Shown here: positions 1 to 14,400 of the stretch, piece by piece | Position numbering within the stretch: the stretch's first letter is position 1 | How the letters are laid out: each line of letters opens with the position of its first letter | Source: Eudorina sp. 2006-703-Eu-15 | Lineage: Eukaryota > Chlorophyta > Chlorophyceae > Chlamydomonadales > Volvocaceae | Reading direction: 5' to 3' | Length of the DNA: 64,000 bases | NCBI GenBank assembly: GCA_003117195.1 | Contig: BDSI01000014.1 | Coordinates: forward strand, 124,001 to 188,000 | The notes under the pieces: model-generated | Told to the model about the DNA's origin: nothing | Seen by the model: only the letters and a program-made list of their open reading frames with translations | Databases searched by the model: none | Position numbers and translations under genes: made by a program

Positions 1-1811
1 CCTAATTTATCTGTTCACATAGTTCACACATGCTGTTTGCCCGACCAACACCCTGGACATACACATCAGCCCGCTCGAAGCACGCAGGCCCAGCCATGCA
101 CCCCCGAGCGGCATCCCCATCGCGGGGACCCCTACACCGATCGATCGACCAGTCGTCGATTTTGTGCTTTCATGCTCGCTCGTGGACCTGCTGGGGCTGT
201 TTCAAACGCAGACCATGCTCAAATACATTAAGAACCACGTGTACGTCGGTCCAATCAGCAGTCCGTACATACGGGTTGTGTGCGTCATGAACGGTGCAAG
301 CATCAACCCCTGACGCTCTGCTGCGAAGTATGTAGTACGGGTGCAGTATTAGTAATGCGAATTCGTACTCACGTGCTGCCGCTCCCGTTGAGCTTATCAA
401 CCGCCCATACACCAATAAGGTTATGTTATAGTGTGATATTGACCCACTGCGCGCTGTGATAAACAACAGCCGCGCCGCATGATGCATACCTGCCAGGCAG
501 CAGTGCAACAACTGCCGTACGTTCCCGATGAATGATAGGACAGGGCCAGCCTTGAGCATACCCATATGCGTGTTAATCTGACATGGAAACGCACACCCAC
601 ACATACGAGGTTTTACGTGCTCCAAGATGGTAGCCTAATTGGAACTAACAGATCATGAACGAAAGTTATAAAGATTGGCACACGCAATGTCATGAATGTC
701 ATCAATTCACACGCCACCCAGCGACACCATCATTAGACCAACCATCCAATACCCTAGACAACAGAAGCAAGCAAGCAAGGCTGCCGCCCTTGCTCCGTGC
801 TTGGCTGCACGTATTTTTCAATCGATCCGCCACGCACGCGCGACCCAGCCATACGGCTTTCCCATACAAACATTCATCTGGCATGCACCATTGCTGGCGT
901 CGTGGACGCATCATCACCTGCAGCGAACGGCAGATGACAACTGCATACGCAGGCGGCAGCAGGCAACTTGCAACGGCGACTCACGCACCTAATCACCAGG
1001 ACGACTGCTGGTGTTTCCGCTTGCTTGCTGTTGTGCTAATGCGCGCGCAAGAAAGTGCGTCCGTCCGTCCGTCCGTCCGTCGGCCGCCACACATGCTGCA
1101 TGATCGCTTGCGGGCCAGGCAGGCAACATAATTTTGTTCGTTGTGCGAGCGCGCGCGAACGCATGGCACTCGATCGCTAGCCATGCATGGACGCGGTGCA
1201 GCAGCAGCCGTCAGGAGTTCCTACCCATCTACCTCGCTCACAGCCGTGATGGCCGGTGTCCCGCGCTGAGCCCCCAGATGAGGCCCGCAAATGAGGAGAA
1301 GCTAAGTAATGACGCCTCGCTGATCTATTAGCCGAAATCATGGGATGCGGGCGTGCTCGTGTGCACCGCGCGCCTCCGTCCCGTTTCTTGCTCTTCGTTA
1401 TTATCAACGACGCCTATCCAGCGGCCGCAGAAAGAAAGAGTGTGCCCACACAGGATCACGCACGCGTACATGAACTCGGCATTTACGTACGGCACCTTTA
1501 TGAGATAGTACGGCAAATCGCTGCAAGGGAACGGATGACGGCGTAGCCCTCGTGCGCAGCGCAGCGGCGGTAGGTCAGGGGTGGCCCGCCCAGGGGCTGC
1601 ATGTATCTGCAGTCCGGTCCCGCACAGACAATACATGTGGCCGTCTATTTTATATTAGGGCCATGTGTGTAATGAATCAGCGCCGTCTATCTTAGGGCCG
1701 CCTGTGTATTAAGCGTGGGTCATACATACTGCTGTCCCGCAAACATTCTGTTTTGCCACAAGCCCTGGTACATGTTGCTGTGTGATGTCGACGACAGGCA
1801 GGCCCGCAACA
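1..1811. other. 3' flank of gene 1, no gene recognised
   Basis: Short open frames exist on both strands but none resembles a conserved protein or shows consistent splice signals. A (GTCC)n microsatellite lies at about 1058-1082. I see no TGTAA on the minus strand here, so the gene 1 polyadenylation site may use a variant signal or lie beyond the window. Confidence 0.5.
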
Positions 1812-4800
1812 CTACACTCCCTTGGAATTTCCTGAGACCAGCAAACTTGGCCTCGGGCGTCGCATGGTCATGCTGGGTTTGGTCTCGCGGACCTGACCCC
1901 GGGCGCTCTGACGCGTCGACCCGCTCTCAGAGGCCAGGTCGCTGCCGTAGGACGGACGGCCGCCACCTAACACTTTGAGCAGGCTGCTAAGCCGCGGCCT
2001 GGCCCGCTTCGCTGCCACAGCTCCACCCTCGAAAGCCATGTCTGACGTCATGCTGGTCTCGCCGCCACCACCACCACCACCGTCTCCGCGGCGACCTCCG
2101 CCATCACCGCTGCGGCGGCGGCTCAGGCTGTCACCTGTACCGTTGCTGCGGCGCCGCCGGTTGCGGTTGTCGCCGTCATCGTCACCGTCGTCGTCATCGT
2201 CGCTGCAGTTGGCGCGCATGCGCTGCAAAGGCGGCTTGCGGTTGACGGCGCCGTTGTTGTCGTTGTTATTGTCGTTGTTGTCGTACCCGTACTCAGCCTC
2301 CTCCAGCTTCCGGGGTCCGTTGTTGTCTTGCGGCTGCTGGGAAATGCAGCACGAGCACCAGGACCGCCATAGGGCCCGGATGGTCTGCCACGTGCCCCAG
2401 AAGCCGTACAGGATGATCGAGCCAGCAACCACGAAGAAGCAGGCTGCGGGCGGTGGGGGCGGTAACAGGTAGACGGCGGGTAAAGGTCAATTAAATCATT
2501 TGAGGAACCGGGAGCGAGCTTGCTTGCAGGGGATACGTTAGGCTAAGGTCGGTTGTCACGGGTACGTGCACTCGGAGGTTTGGAGCTTCGACAGCCGGGC
2601 CAGAAGGTGAAGGCAGGCAGAGTGCCAAGTGCTTGGCTCTGTACATACGGACACGGAAGCACATTTACTACATAACTCCCTATGGCATAAAACACCCCGG
2701 TTACCCCCCGGTTACCGACCTTCCGGGGTCGGCCTACCGACCCCCCTGGGTCGGTTACCGGGCGGTGGGGCACCTCGGTTGGGACCCCAAAGGGCAGTGC
2801 CCGAACCGGCCTCCTGGGTAGTCGGTAACCGGTCCCGGTAACCGAACCCAACTTTTCGCAAATGCCCTTACTATCATGTTTGTGATTGTTATCGTTTGCC
2901 AATCCCCATGGGACCAATTTATCAAGGCATTGCTCACCCTGTAGTCGAACAAGGTCCCAACCGACCCAACTCGGCACTCGGTAACCGACCCCGTTTAATT
3001 ATAGTCAAGTAGTTCAAACCTATGTTTATTTAACTGTTACTGACACATATTGGTTGCCAGTTCGTAGGGCAACAAACTAGTACAGGAATGTTGACCGTAC
3101 AATGTGTCGCAACAACCAAGTGTACCTGGTGGAATGTCTTGGAAAACTTTACTAAGTAATAGTCTAACCATCCAGTAGTAGTATTGCTCACAGTGAATGC
3201 CACTACTACCGACTGGGAGGAGGAGGAGGAGGAGGGGGAGGAGGAAGAGGAGGAGGTGCAGGGCAAGGGCAAGGGCAAGCGCAATCAGCCGGCAAGCAAG
3301 CCGGCAAGCAAGCCAGCGCAACGCCCAAGCGCACATTGGCCGATTGGACCGGGTGGGCAGGCAGGTGGCAGTGCAAAGGGGAGTGGGGGGAAAACAAATC
3401 AGGAGTTGATCTTGCCACCTGATCGGGAAGCATATGGCCTTGTTCGCCAGCAGCCAGCTAGGCTAGTCCGCCAGAGGTAAAGCCTACTTGAGTCACATTT
3501 AACGCAGAGACTGTGCTGGGGGCGTGCCCCATGTGATGTCACATGGGTGCAGCAGACTGAGACTGGCAGGGTTGACATGCTGGGTAATGCGCTATGTAGG
3601 TGTTCACATAACAACATTTCATGTGTGCAGTGGTGCGTGGACAGCATCGGCAGGTCCGCTTGGCTGGGTGTTTGTTGGCGGGGTTGTCATGGGCGGCGCA
3701 TGATAGTGTGGACAGGCAGGACCACATGAGTTGGCGTGGACAGCGTGGACAGGACAACATGACTGGGCGTGGACAGCGTGGACAGGGCCGCGTGGATGGG
3801 CGTTGATAGCGTGGACAGCACCACATGACCGGGTGTGGACAGCTCCACGTGACCGGGCGTGGACAGCGTGGACACGGCTGCGTGGATGGCGTGGACAGCG
3901 TGGACAGCGTGGACAGGACACATGACCGGGTGTGGACAGCGTGGACAGGCCCCTATATACCGGTGCTTCTGTAACATTTTGGATGATGCTTTCATACACA
4001 GTACCCCCAGCTATCGATCGGTTACTGACCATGGGGGGCTCGTTTACCGGGCTTTGGGGTCGGTTACCGGGGGGGTCGGGATTGGGTCGTTTTTGGGTCG
4101 GTTACCCGTCGGCTCGGTTACTGGGTGGGGTCGGTTACCGACCTGGGGGGGGTCGGTTACCTAGGGGCTCGGAAACTTACGAGGCTCGGTTACCGAGCCC
4201 CCAGTTACCGACCCCCCCCAGGTCGGTAACCGACCCCACCCAGTAACCGAGCCGACGGGTAACCGACCCAAAAACGACCCAATCCCGACCCCCCCGGTAA
4301 CCGACTTTGCTACCGACCGGTAACCGACCTGTTTATGCCATAGGGACTGCAAACAACTACCAAGCGCCGAGCCAAGTGGGGTAGATAGGCGAACCGGGTT
4401 TGGTATTTTCCATCCAGTGTGTGTGCGGCCCGAAACCCTAGCTAGGCACACAACCACACATATGCTACTCTCCCGACCCGTCGTCGTCCGCAACACCTCT
4501 CTACAAGCACGCACGCACGCACCCAGCATGATCCAAGTGGTGGGGGACTGGTTGGCGGGCACGGCGTTGAGCAGCGTGATGACGCAGACGAACAGCACCA
4601 GCTCCAGGGTGTGGGCCAGCAGCTCCACCAGCTGCTGCCCCAGGTCCACGTAGGGCCGGTAGGAGGCCAGGTACACCAGCATGCCGCCCGTGACAGTGGT
4701 CAGCAGCGCGATCTGCGCCACGCTGCGTGCCAACAGCCCAAAGTAGCCAAAGCAGGCGGCGCAGATGATCTTGTGTGTGTAGTTGAGGGCCGTGACGCTC

Positions 4801-5231
4801 AGAATCGCCTTGGTCTCACGGCCGAACTGGCGCTCGCCCATCTGCATATGCGCAGCACAGACAGCAGCACCCGGTTTCGGAGACCGCGAAGCAAGGGCAG
4901 CCAACGAACGGGATAACGAAGCGTGCATTTTTGACCTCCAAATAAAGAATGCGTAATGAGGTATGCAAATGAGCGTGGATTATTTCCTCGACTGTGTGGG
5001 ACTCACTACTGCTGATGACGAGCTAGTTATTAGACGGTCGTAAGGATGACGTGTACGGTAGTACGGCGTCATCGCTGTCGGCGCCACGCGCGCGCCGCCG
5101 TCTACTTACCCCCGTGGCCTCCTCGAAAAGGAACTCGAAGCGCGCCTGCATCTGTATCGACGGCGTGAGGCTGAGGCGCATGGGCCAGCAGTTGGGCCGA
5201 TGTCGCATGCGGTACATCGGCACTTGCTTCC
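1812..5231 (-). CDS. Gene 1 exons U-W: last membrane segments and hydrophilic C-terminus
   Basis: Exons are U 5110-5231, V 4523-4841 and W 1812-2443. U carries QARFEFLFEEATG, matching MARFEFLFEDAIG in gene 2. V starts MGERQFGRETKAIL and has two clear hydrophobic spans, around GGMLVYLASYRPY and LELVLFVCVITLL. W opens with ACFFVVAGSIILYGFWGTW as the last membrane segment. A basic Trp/Cys stretch follows, then an acidic run rich in Asn and Asp (2090-2300 on the plus strand), an Arg/Gly region and the TAG stop. The V-W intron is 2.1 kb and carries the large hairpin and the minisatellite. Confidence 0.75.
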
Positions 5232-8200
5232 CTGCGTCCAGTCGTGCACAAGGGCAGCCACCATAATGGTTCAGTAACTGATGGAAGCCACCATAATGCT
5301 TGAGGACCCCTAGAAGCCACCATAATGCTTGAGGGACTCCTAAAGGAAAACGAAAGTACACGCACACGGACCCTCGTGTCCAGCCAACCCGGTTGTCTCG
5401 CGTGCGCTTCGTGCGCTCTACCACGGACAGGTCACGCAGCCCTGGTGTACGTAATCAATAAAATACATCCACAGATATGCAATAAAATATGTCTCTCACA
5501 GGTATAAAAATTCCTTGCAAACGTGTATGTAATAAATGTCTCACGAACTTACCGGGGTACAGAAGCCACAGCCGCTTGTCCATATCCGGTGGAGCTACCA
5601 CAATAAGGGCGTCACTCCGCAGCCGCAGCGTCGTCAGCTCCCGGCCCTCCGCCACCGGCCCTGCAGCAGTCCGTCCCTCCACGTTCGCCGCCGCGTTCTG
5701 ATCCGGCAGTGGCGCCCACAGCTCCATGCTGGGCAAACCACTGTCCTGCTTGTACGCTGCCTGGCCACCGCCGCCACCGCCACCGCTGCCGACGCCGCCC
5801 TCAACGGCCCCGTTGTTGCAGCCGCCGTTCCGGCTGCTGCCTGCTTCGTCCTGGCTGCTGCCGACGGCGGCGCCTTGCGCGTCCAAGGGCAGCTCCGCAT
5901 CTGGGGCTGCTGCACCGGCGGCTGCGTTAGCGAGTGCCCTGCGGTCGCACGTTAGGATCCGGTGCAGCTTGCCGCTGACGGTCTCCGCGGCCGCTGCCTC
6001 CGTCTTCTCGCCGGGGCTGGTGAGCGCCCCGCCCTCGTGCAGCACACCCCCGGGGCCGCTCCCGCCCAGGCGGAGACCCCGCATGCCGTCGACGCTGAGG
6101 CGGCTTCGGCCGGTGGCGTCGACCTGTGGTTCCGGAGGCGGCATCATTGGGCCGTCGTCATCACGCGCCGTGCGGTCGAGGAGGCAGGGATCTAGATCGG
6201 CGGCGGTTGGGAGTCCTAGCAGTTCCGTCGGTACGCTCGTCTGGCCGGCCGGCGCCGTCTTGCGTTGCCAATCTGCAAGCCCGTCCGGATCCTCCGGATC
6301 GGGGCCAGCCGAGGCCCGGTAGCCGGGGGCTGATGGGGCGAACCTGCTCCCGGCGGCTCCTGCTGAGCTGCCGAAAGGCACCACCGGCGAGCCAGGCCCG
6401 GTCGCTGCCCCCAGGCTGCGGAACAGCCTCAGACGGGATATGCTTGTGCCGGCCGCCTGGTGTGGGCCGCCGATGGCTGGCAGGCGGGCCGCCGGGCCCG
6501 CTATCCTGGCGCGCGGCGCGGCATCCCAGGCGACTGTGCTGCCGCCGGAAGCCTCGGGCCGAAGCGAGGCGGTGCGCGGCGTGACCATCACGGTCGCATC
6601 CGGCGCGTGCCGGCCGGTAAAGCTCAGCCTTAAGGTCAGCATGGGGTTGGAAAGAATGCGAAGGACATGGTGCAGGGATCCGCTGGCTGCGTCGGTGGGA
6701 TTCGCTGGCGCTGTGGCGGCGCCGCCGCCGCCCGGCTTTGCTGCACCCTGGGTTGGCGGTTGGGGAAGAGGGCCCAGGCGGCGGCGGGGGCGGGGCCAGT
6801 GCAGGAGGACGTTTGTCAAGGAGCTGCCGGTGCTGTACGTACGAAGGCTCGAGGTGGACTTAAGGGTAATATAAGGGTAAGCGCGCTGCGGATAGCTGCT
6901 AGGAGTTAGGTCTAGGATCAAGCGCCGAAAGCCTGGGCAGCCACCTTCACTGCGACGACAAGCTGATGGATTCACCTGGATGGAGTGGACTTTAGAGCAC
7001 GTTTGGTTCCCTGTGCCGGAGGAGGACGCTTTGATTCCGCACGGACTTTGCTGGAGTCTAGTTGCTGCAGCTGGTGTCGGTGACGAGCACGCACGCATTC
7101 GGCCATTGGGCATTTCGGCATGGACTCTCAGCTGTTGACGATCCGCGATTTTCGTTTCCAGCATATTGTTTCCAGCATACAGCGAGTACGGCTGTTGGGG
7201 ACTCCCCGCATTGGCAGTCGTCTCTGCGACCTGCACGACTCCTACCTAACGCATTCGGGCTGCTCCCGAGTGCAAGCGCTGCTACAGTCTTCCCTCTTGC
7301 GTGGTTGTACGCTCATGCCGCGGTGCCGCGCATCCCATCCCATCCCATCCCGACCGCCATCCCTTCCCCAAGCAACGCCCTCCTCTACCAGCCCAACAAG
7401 CAACCGCGCGCTCACCACCTCTGGATGCACCACGCCGGACGCCGGCTTGCTGCCTATGAAGCTCGGCAGCCGGCGCGGCAGCCAGTGCTGCGGCGAGGGC
7501 TGGTGCGAGGCGGCAGCCAGGGCCGGGGAGTCCGGCGCCTGCTGGCCCTCCGCCACGGGCTGTCCTCGGCCTCCGCTGCCGCCCCGGAACGGCCTGGCGC
7601 TGCGGCCGCTGCCGGCGCCCCCTTGAGACGGCGGTCCGACGTTGATGTCCCCATCCGCGTAGACCATGTGTGGTTGCCGGTAGCCGCCGCCGCCGGAGCT
7701 GTCGTCGGGACTGGTGGCGGCGGACCGTCCGGCGGGGTGCAGTGAGCGGGTGCCGGGGAGCACTGGCCGGCGCGCGGCGGCGGCGCCGGGCTGGGAGGTA
7801 ATCTGGACGTGGGGGCCGCGTGGGCCGTTCGCAGAGGTTGTCTCGTCGAGCATGGGGACAGGTGTGGAGGTGTTGACTGCGGGACGTTTGAGGGATGCGG
7901 GAGGGGCGAGGAAGAATATGATGTACCGTAACCGCGTGTGCGGCTGTGCGGGGTGCGATGGGCTGCGAGGATCAGTTGTGAGGAGCAGACCAGCAACGAC
8001 AGATGGCGCGACCTGCCGTTGACACCGCAACGCTATGAAACAAAGCCGAAAGCGTGGGAGCGTCGACGGAAGCGTCGACAGGGTTTGGGGGACGACAGCA
8101 GACGCGTGTTTCTGCAACCATTTCGGGATGATCACGGACGTGGCCGACGACGCTCCCTCCGTGCAGGCGAAGGGTCGATCGCCGCCCCACCACCGCCATC

Positions 8201-11200
8201 TCCCACACCCTTCAAGCAAGCCGCGTGTGTGTGTCCTCGGGCGAGCCCATCTACACACATACACATACACTTCACGCGTATGTGACGCGCGGTACGATGT
8301 CCTCTCTGACTCTTGACTGACCCACCTTGGATTCGATACGCGGTCTCCGCAGCTTCAGGCCAGTTCAGCACCGACTCGCGAGGGACCACCATGGGGCTGA
8401 GCACCACCCCCTCGGCCGCGCTCCTCCGCGTCGCCATCACGCCGTGCCGTCTCGTGACGATCGACCTCCCCACATCCGCCTCCCCTGCCACCGGCTCCTG
8501 CGCCGCCGCCTCCGTGAACGGGCTGCCGCCGACCACCGGCTGCCAGCCGTACCCGTCATCCCGCGACGCCCGCGATGACACCTGGCGCCGGCCCTCCTGC
8601 TCGTACACCGCCGCGGCCTCCTCCTCCTGCCTGGCTGCCATACTGCGGTTCCACAGCTGGTGCACTCCGCTGGACACGAACTGCCCGCCGGCGGCTCCGC
8701 GACCGACGGGCCCGCCCGACGGCCCCTCACCGTCCTCGTCTCCTTCATCACCCTCGCTGCCGTCGTCATCGTAATCGCCGCCCCGCCTGCCCCGCCTCGC
8801 ATCGTAGCTGCGGCGAGGCATCGACTGCTGCGGCTCAAAGGCCATGACCTCCTCGGTTTCGTCCTCAACCTCCTCGTCGCTCACGACCGACGCGGCGCGC
8901 CAGCGCCGCATGAGGCCGCCGTTGCGTCCTGAGCCGTCGTACGAAGGCGCCCAGATGCGCTTCTGCGGCGGCTTCTGCTGGTTGCGTTGCCGCCGCGGCG
9001 CGGCCGCCGGCTGCTCCTCGTCCGCCGGCGCCATCGCCTCAGACGGCGCCCGCGACCCACTCGGCCGCTGGAAGCCCACGAGGAATGGCCGCTGCCCGGC
9101 GGTGCGTGGCCGGTTCTCGTCCTCCTCCGCGGCGTCTTTCGGTGTGTCGAAGCGGATGCGAGGGCCGGTCCTGGGGCCCTGAGGCGGCGGCGCGGCCCCG
9201 CCCGCCGCCCTTGGCCGGCCGAGACCCTGGTGCAGCACGCCCGCCGCCTCGTCCCTGCCGCCGAACTCGCCGTCGCTGTAGTACCTGCCCGAGTTGGGGC
9301 TGCCCTCCTGGGAGGCGAGGTCGTCAGCCACGCGCCTCTGGGCCCTCGACATGCCCAGGGCCATCCCGCCGCCGGGCGCTGGCTCGCTGGCGTAGGAAGC
9401 GAAGCCCGGCTGAGCTGCGCCCCGAAGGCCGGGGCGAGCAGAAGCCGACGCAGGTTGCTCCTGTGGGTAGGCCGGCGGCGGCTTGGTCACGAAGGTGGGC
9501 CCCAGCAGCAGGTCTGGGGGCGACCGCGTGGATGTCGACGCTCCTTGTGCCTCCGGGTGGCCCGGCGGCTGCTTGCTCACGAAGGTGGGCCCCATGAGCG
9601 GGTCGTAGGTGTAGCTGTCGGGCTGCTCGAACTCTTGGGGTGGACGGCGCGCCGGTAGGCTGATGTGGCTGCGCAGCTGCTTGGATGGGGGCAGCGAGCC
9701 GGGTCGTCCCGCGGGGGAGCCGCTGCCGCTGCTGGCCCCGCTGCCGGCTCCAGCGGGGTCCGCGACGCGGCCGGGGCGGCCAAGGCGACGGCCTTGGAGG
9801 ACGGACTGGAGGGCGGCGAAGGCGCCGCCCTTGGGCTTTTGTGCGCCCTTGCCTGTGGTTCATTGGGCATCAGGGCGGGACATGACATGGTGTATGCGTG
9901 GAGGTGCGCATAGCCCAATGTGACCTGGCCAGCGGCGTGTCCATATAAATGCCTGGGGTGAGTTGGCGCCTCGCTGAATGGGGTGCTTCACGCCGGACGT
10001 TTGACCTGTCACTCTTCAACCCCCATGCAGCCACCCGGTGCTGCGGCTCCCCTCGACTTCTTAAGTTGGTTCTTTGTTGCCTGTCTCTGCTTCTACTCTC
10101 TTCACCGCCGCATATGGTGGACACTACAGGTGCCGACGCATCCCCTCCGGTTGGCCGACCAAACTTCGTACGTATCAGGCACGCGGCGGCCGAGCTGTGC
10201 TGTCATGTTCCGAAACCGCATGACCACGCACGCAGCACGTGCTGCCCCTCAGCTCCTGCATGTATGTATGCTGCGCACACATCCACGGGTCACAGGGCCG
10301 TCACACTTGTCGTACAACAGGTCACACTTGCCGTACAGGCAGTGACTCACCCTTGCTGTTGGTGGATAAGGCGGGTGCCAAGGTCCAGTGTGGCCCCATG
10401 TGGTAGTCATCCGCTTCGTTGGATATGACCAGCGCCGCCATGTCGGCCCTCGACACCCGGCGGCTCGGCCCATCCGCCTCCACCTCGATCTCCGGGGAGC
10501 CCTGCTGGTGCTGCCGCTGCTGCTGTTGCTCCTGCTGCTGATGCAGCTGGTTCGCTCGGGCAGCACGGCCGCGACCGCCGTCACCATCCTCGTCGCCGTC
10601 GCCGTCGTCGTCGCCATCACCGTCGTCGCCATCACCGCGATTGGCGGCCTCGGCCTCGTTCAACGTGGTGGCCAGAGAAGGCGCGAGCACAATGCCCCTG
10701 GCTCCGCCGTTGGGGCTGCTGGCGCCCAGCGCGGCCCCCAGCGCATCTTTCCAATGCGGCCCCAGAACCGGCACATCGTTTTGTTGCTGCAGGGAGGGGA
10801 GGGACAGAGCACGGCCGCGATGCGCACATCAGTAAACACGGAAGGCAAAGGAGGACGTGAGCCAGGGCCCACACGCCGGGATCATCAATCAGTTGCTAAT
10901 CAGTTGGTCATCAGTTGCTAATCAGTTGGTAATTGATTGCGTGGTTTGACGCAGGGCCCGCTGCAACATGCGGGAGCGTAGGCGGGGTTCCACAGCCACG
11001 CCCTGACACGCATGCAATCGGTGCCCGTGTCCGACATAGAGAATTGGGTGCGCAGCCGAATGTGATGATACCAACCTACCAACCATGAACATTCAATGAT
11101 AACTATGATTTTCCTCCGTATATCTTTATTTTGTCGCCAAGAAAGGGGTTACCCCGCGCTGGGGTTGGGTCGCTCACCACTTCCTCCAGGAACCAGCGAC

Positions 11201-11422
11201 ACACCGTCGCCCACCAGACAAGAAGTGTGTACGGCACTACGGCGCCGCCAAGCGCTGCCACGGCCGCGATGCGGTGCGAGTCCCACCATCTGCCCGGTCC
11301 GGCTATGGTGAGGCACGAGTAGAAGGTGATGGCGGTCAGGAGCAGGCCTGCGAGGGGCGCGCGGGGAGTGGCGGCGCAACGGTAGGGCCCATTTAGTACG
11401 CACAGAGGTAGGCAAGAGCTTG

Positions 11423-11460
<38 letters not shown>

Positions 11461-14400
11461 TATGGGGGTTAGGCGGGATCTGTGGCACCAAGCATGTGCC
11501 ACATCCACACAAGATCTTCTCGGCATTCCGGCGTGCAGCTATTCCATGCAGCCATCATATGCAACGAAAGGCCTCCAGCGAAAGGCTACTGTGGGCCCTG
11601 AACCCAAGCTGTCGCCGCGGCCGCGGGTGCCGCCCCCCAGCAGTTCCATCCCCGTCGCAGCTTGTGACACTAGGACACGACCTACCGGTCAGGTCCACCT
11701 CAGCTCTTGGGAACTGCATGATCGGCGGCAGCACCGGCCCCCAGATCAGCTTGTACACCACGATGCCAATGAAATGCGCCACAATCAAGCCGCCCGTGAT
11801 CATGCCGGCGAAGGCGAGCGTGTACAGCAGGTCCTGCTCGCGCTCCTCCTCGGCATCCGGTGCGGGGCGCGGGGGAGGCGAGCTCAGCGGCGGAGCGCCC
11901 AAGGCATCTGAGTTAGTCAGGTTCAGGACGTTGCCGCTGGCGTCCACGCCGACGACGTTGTCGCTGACGCCGCCGGTGGCGGCGCCGCCGATGACGTACA
12001 TGTCCGACGACCGGCCTCCGCCGCCGCCGCCGGGCAGGTCGGAGCCCTGTGCGGCGTCGGAGACGGTGCGGAGCCAGGAGACGAGAACCGATTGGCTGGC
12101 AGCGTTGGGCGGGGGCGGCGGCGGCGGCGGATTCGGCGGCCGCGGCGGCGGCTGCGGTGGGCGTGACGGATAATCTGGTGGCGGCGGTGGGGGTGGCGGC
12201 GGCGGCGGCGGCGGCGCCGATGGCTGCCGTGGCGACGGTGGTTTTGGAGGTCGTCGCGGGCTGCGAGTCGGGGTCCCGACTTGCAATGCACTGGGCGGCA
12301 CTGGCGGTGGGTTACGCAGGCCAAGCAGGGGCGGCAGCGGCGGCGGTGTTCGCTGCGGCGGCGCCTTCAATGGCGGGGGCGGCGCCGCAATTGCAAGCAG
12401 CGACCGGCGGCGACTCTTATCTGTGGCGGTAGTTTCGTTCCTTTCCGTGGTGGCGGTTCCATTCCTTTCCGTGGTGGCGGTTCCGTTCTTTTCCGGGGCG
12501 GCGGTGGCGTTCCTGCCCGCCTGCACGTCGATGACCGTGCTGGAGTTTGCGCCATTTTGGAACGCACTGTCCAGCACGGGCAGGTTGCCCTGGATGCCCA
12601 TCAGCGACCACTTGAGGTACTTGGCGATGCGGCGGTAGGCGGGGCTGATGCCGGGGGAAGCCAGATTCGCGGTCATGGCCAGGACCTGTATGTGGCGATG
12701 GATACGGTGTGGAGTTGGTGGGAGATGAGCACACATGCGGAACGTGGCCACCGGATTGTTACAGAATGCACGTGTCCGGGCCCTAAGCGGGGGATGCGGG
12801 GCTTGGCCGGTGAGCAGTCGCGCCCGATGCTGCACAAGTTTTCTCCGGACCGTTCGTGCCGCCATCCAGGTGTTCTGAGCTGTCACACGACTACGTATCC
12901 ATATCTGACCTGTCACACGACTACGTGTCCAAATCTGCGTCGGGCGAGCACACATCAGGTTTGCGCCACCCGCCAAATGCACACTGTATGTACATGGAGG
13001 GTTGGAGGCCCGCCCACTGACGAAACCGTGTATGTGTATCCGGCTTCTTCTCGGACTGTCGCACCCACACATTCGCGGCTCATTTTCTCAACACACCCAC
13101 GCTCACTTACACACACAGACACACACACCCGCTTCTCATTTTTAGACACCCACGTTCACTTTTCAATTAAACACACAGATACACACACACGCCCGCCCTC
13201 ACCTGGATGTGGTAAGCACTTTGCAGCATGGACCCCGAACTGGTCATGGAGGACAGCATGGGCGCGGCGGCGCTCACTGCTGTCGTACTGGCGATGACCC
13301 CGCCCACGAAGGAAGCGACCGGACCCGTCAGGCGCTCCAGACTGGCCAGGATTGCGTCCTCCAGGGTTGTTTCCAGGGTCAACGAACTGTCAGCACGCAA
13401 GGGTGCATGAGGGCACAAGCCCGAGCGTACGCAGTTAGTTACAAACACACGACAGGTTGGTTACACCGGATTGCGGCGACAGGTCGGAGTTTATTTGTCG
13501 CGGTACGGCACGTCACGGTGAAGTGTGGACAAACGGGGGGGGAAAATGAAAACCATGAAATAAATCACCAATAATATAAAAATATCGTAATAATAATATA
13601 ATATAATTTAATATTAATATTAAAAAATATCGTAGTAATACTACTAATCTTTTTCTCATTATTATAATAGTCAAGAGTGAGCTCCTGGCGGGTTCTCGGC
13701 AGCGCACCCTCGCTCCCGACATCAACGACACCAGCCACTTTAACGGCTCAAGTGCCCTCCGCCGACTTACTTGATGTTCACATTGCCCGTCAGGTCCGCG
13801 ACCGCGGCCTCTGGGATGGTCATCGACGGTTGGGTGCCTTCCAACGCGTGCATCACCACAACGCAGGACCGGACGTAGGCGTTGCCGGTCCCGGGCAGCA
13901 CCGCCGTCGAGGGCGACTGCTGGCTGGCCGGCAGCGCCGAAGACGTCCCCGGCGGCGGCGGCGATAGCGCCCCAGCTGGCGGCGGCATCCCCGACGACCC
14001 GTCGGTGGACACCAGCGTCGTCTTGACCGTTGACAGAACCTCGTACGCGGCCTCTGGGGTCTGGAAGCAGTTGGCGTTGCGGAGGACCGCGCCGCCGCTG
14101 AGCTCAACGACGGAGGAGATGTCGAAGGGCTGCAGCGGCTCGGAGGCGTTGATGATGAGGATGAGGTAGCGCGCGGCGGACGTGCTGCCCTCCTTCAAGA
14201 CGAAGGTGGCGTTGGAGACGTACAGCGCGCCGCTGAGGCGGGGCGGCTCCAAGTCCACCGACACCCAGCGGTACCACGTCTTGGCGCCGACCTGGCCGCC
14301 GGCAGCAGCAGCGGCGCGCGGCGGCAACAACGCATGAAGATCAGTGCGGGAAGCAAGCCCACGGGGCCATCCGCTACGCGACCAAGCACGGAGTACAAAG

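Noticed and set aside
4161..4928. 255-codon frame covering exon V and beyond
   Set aside because: Only 4523-4841 is exon. The rest is intron and one arm of the hairpin, which yields the same peptide on both strands.
7242..8270. Reading frame of 342 codons taken as a separate gene
   Set aside because: Its central part is exon S of gene 1, and the ends run into introns on both sides.
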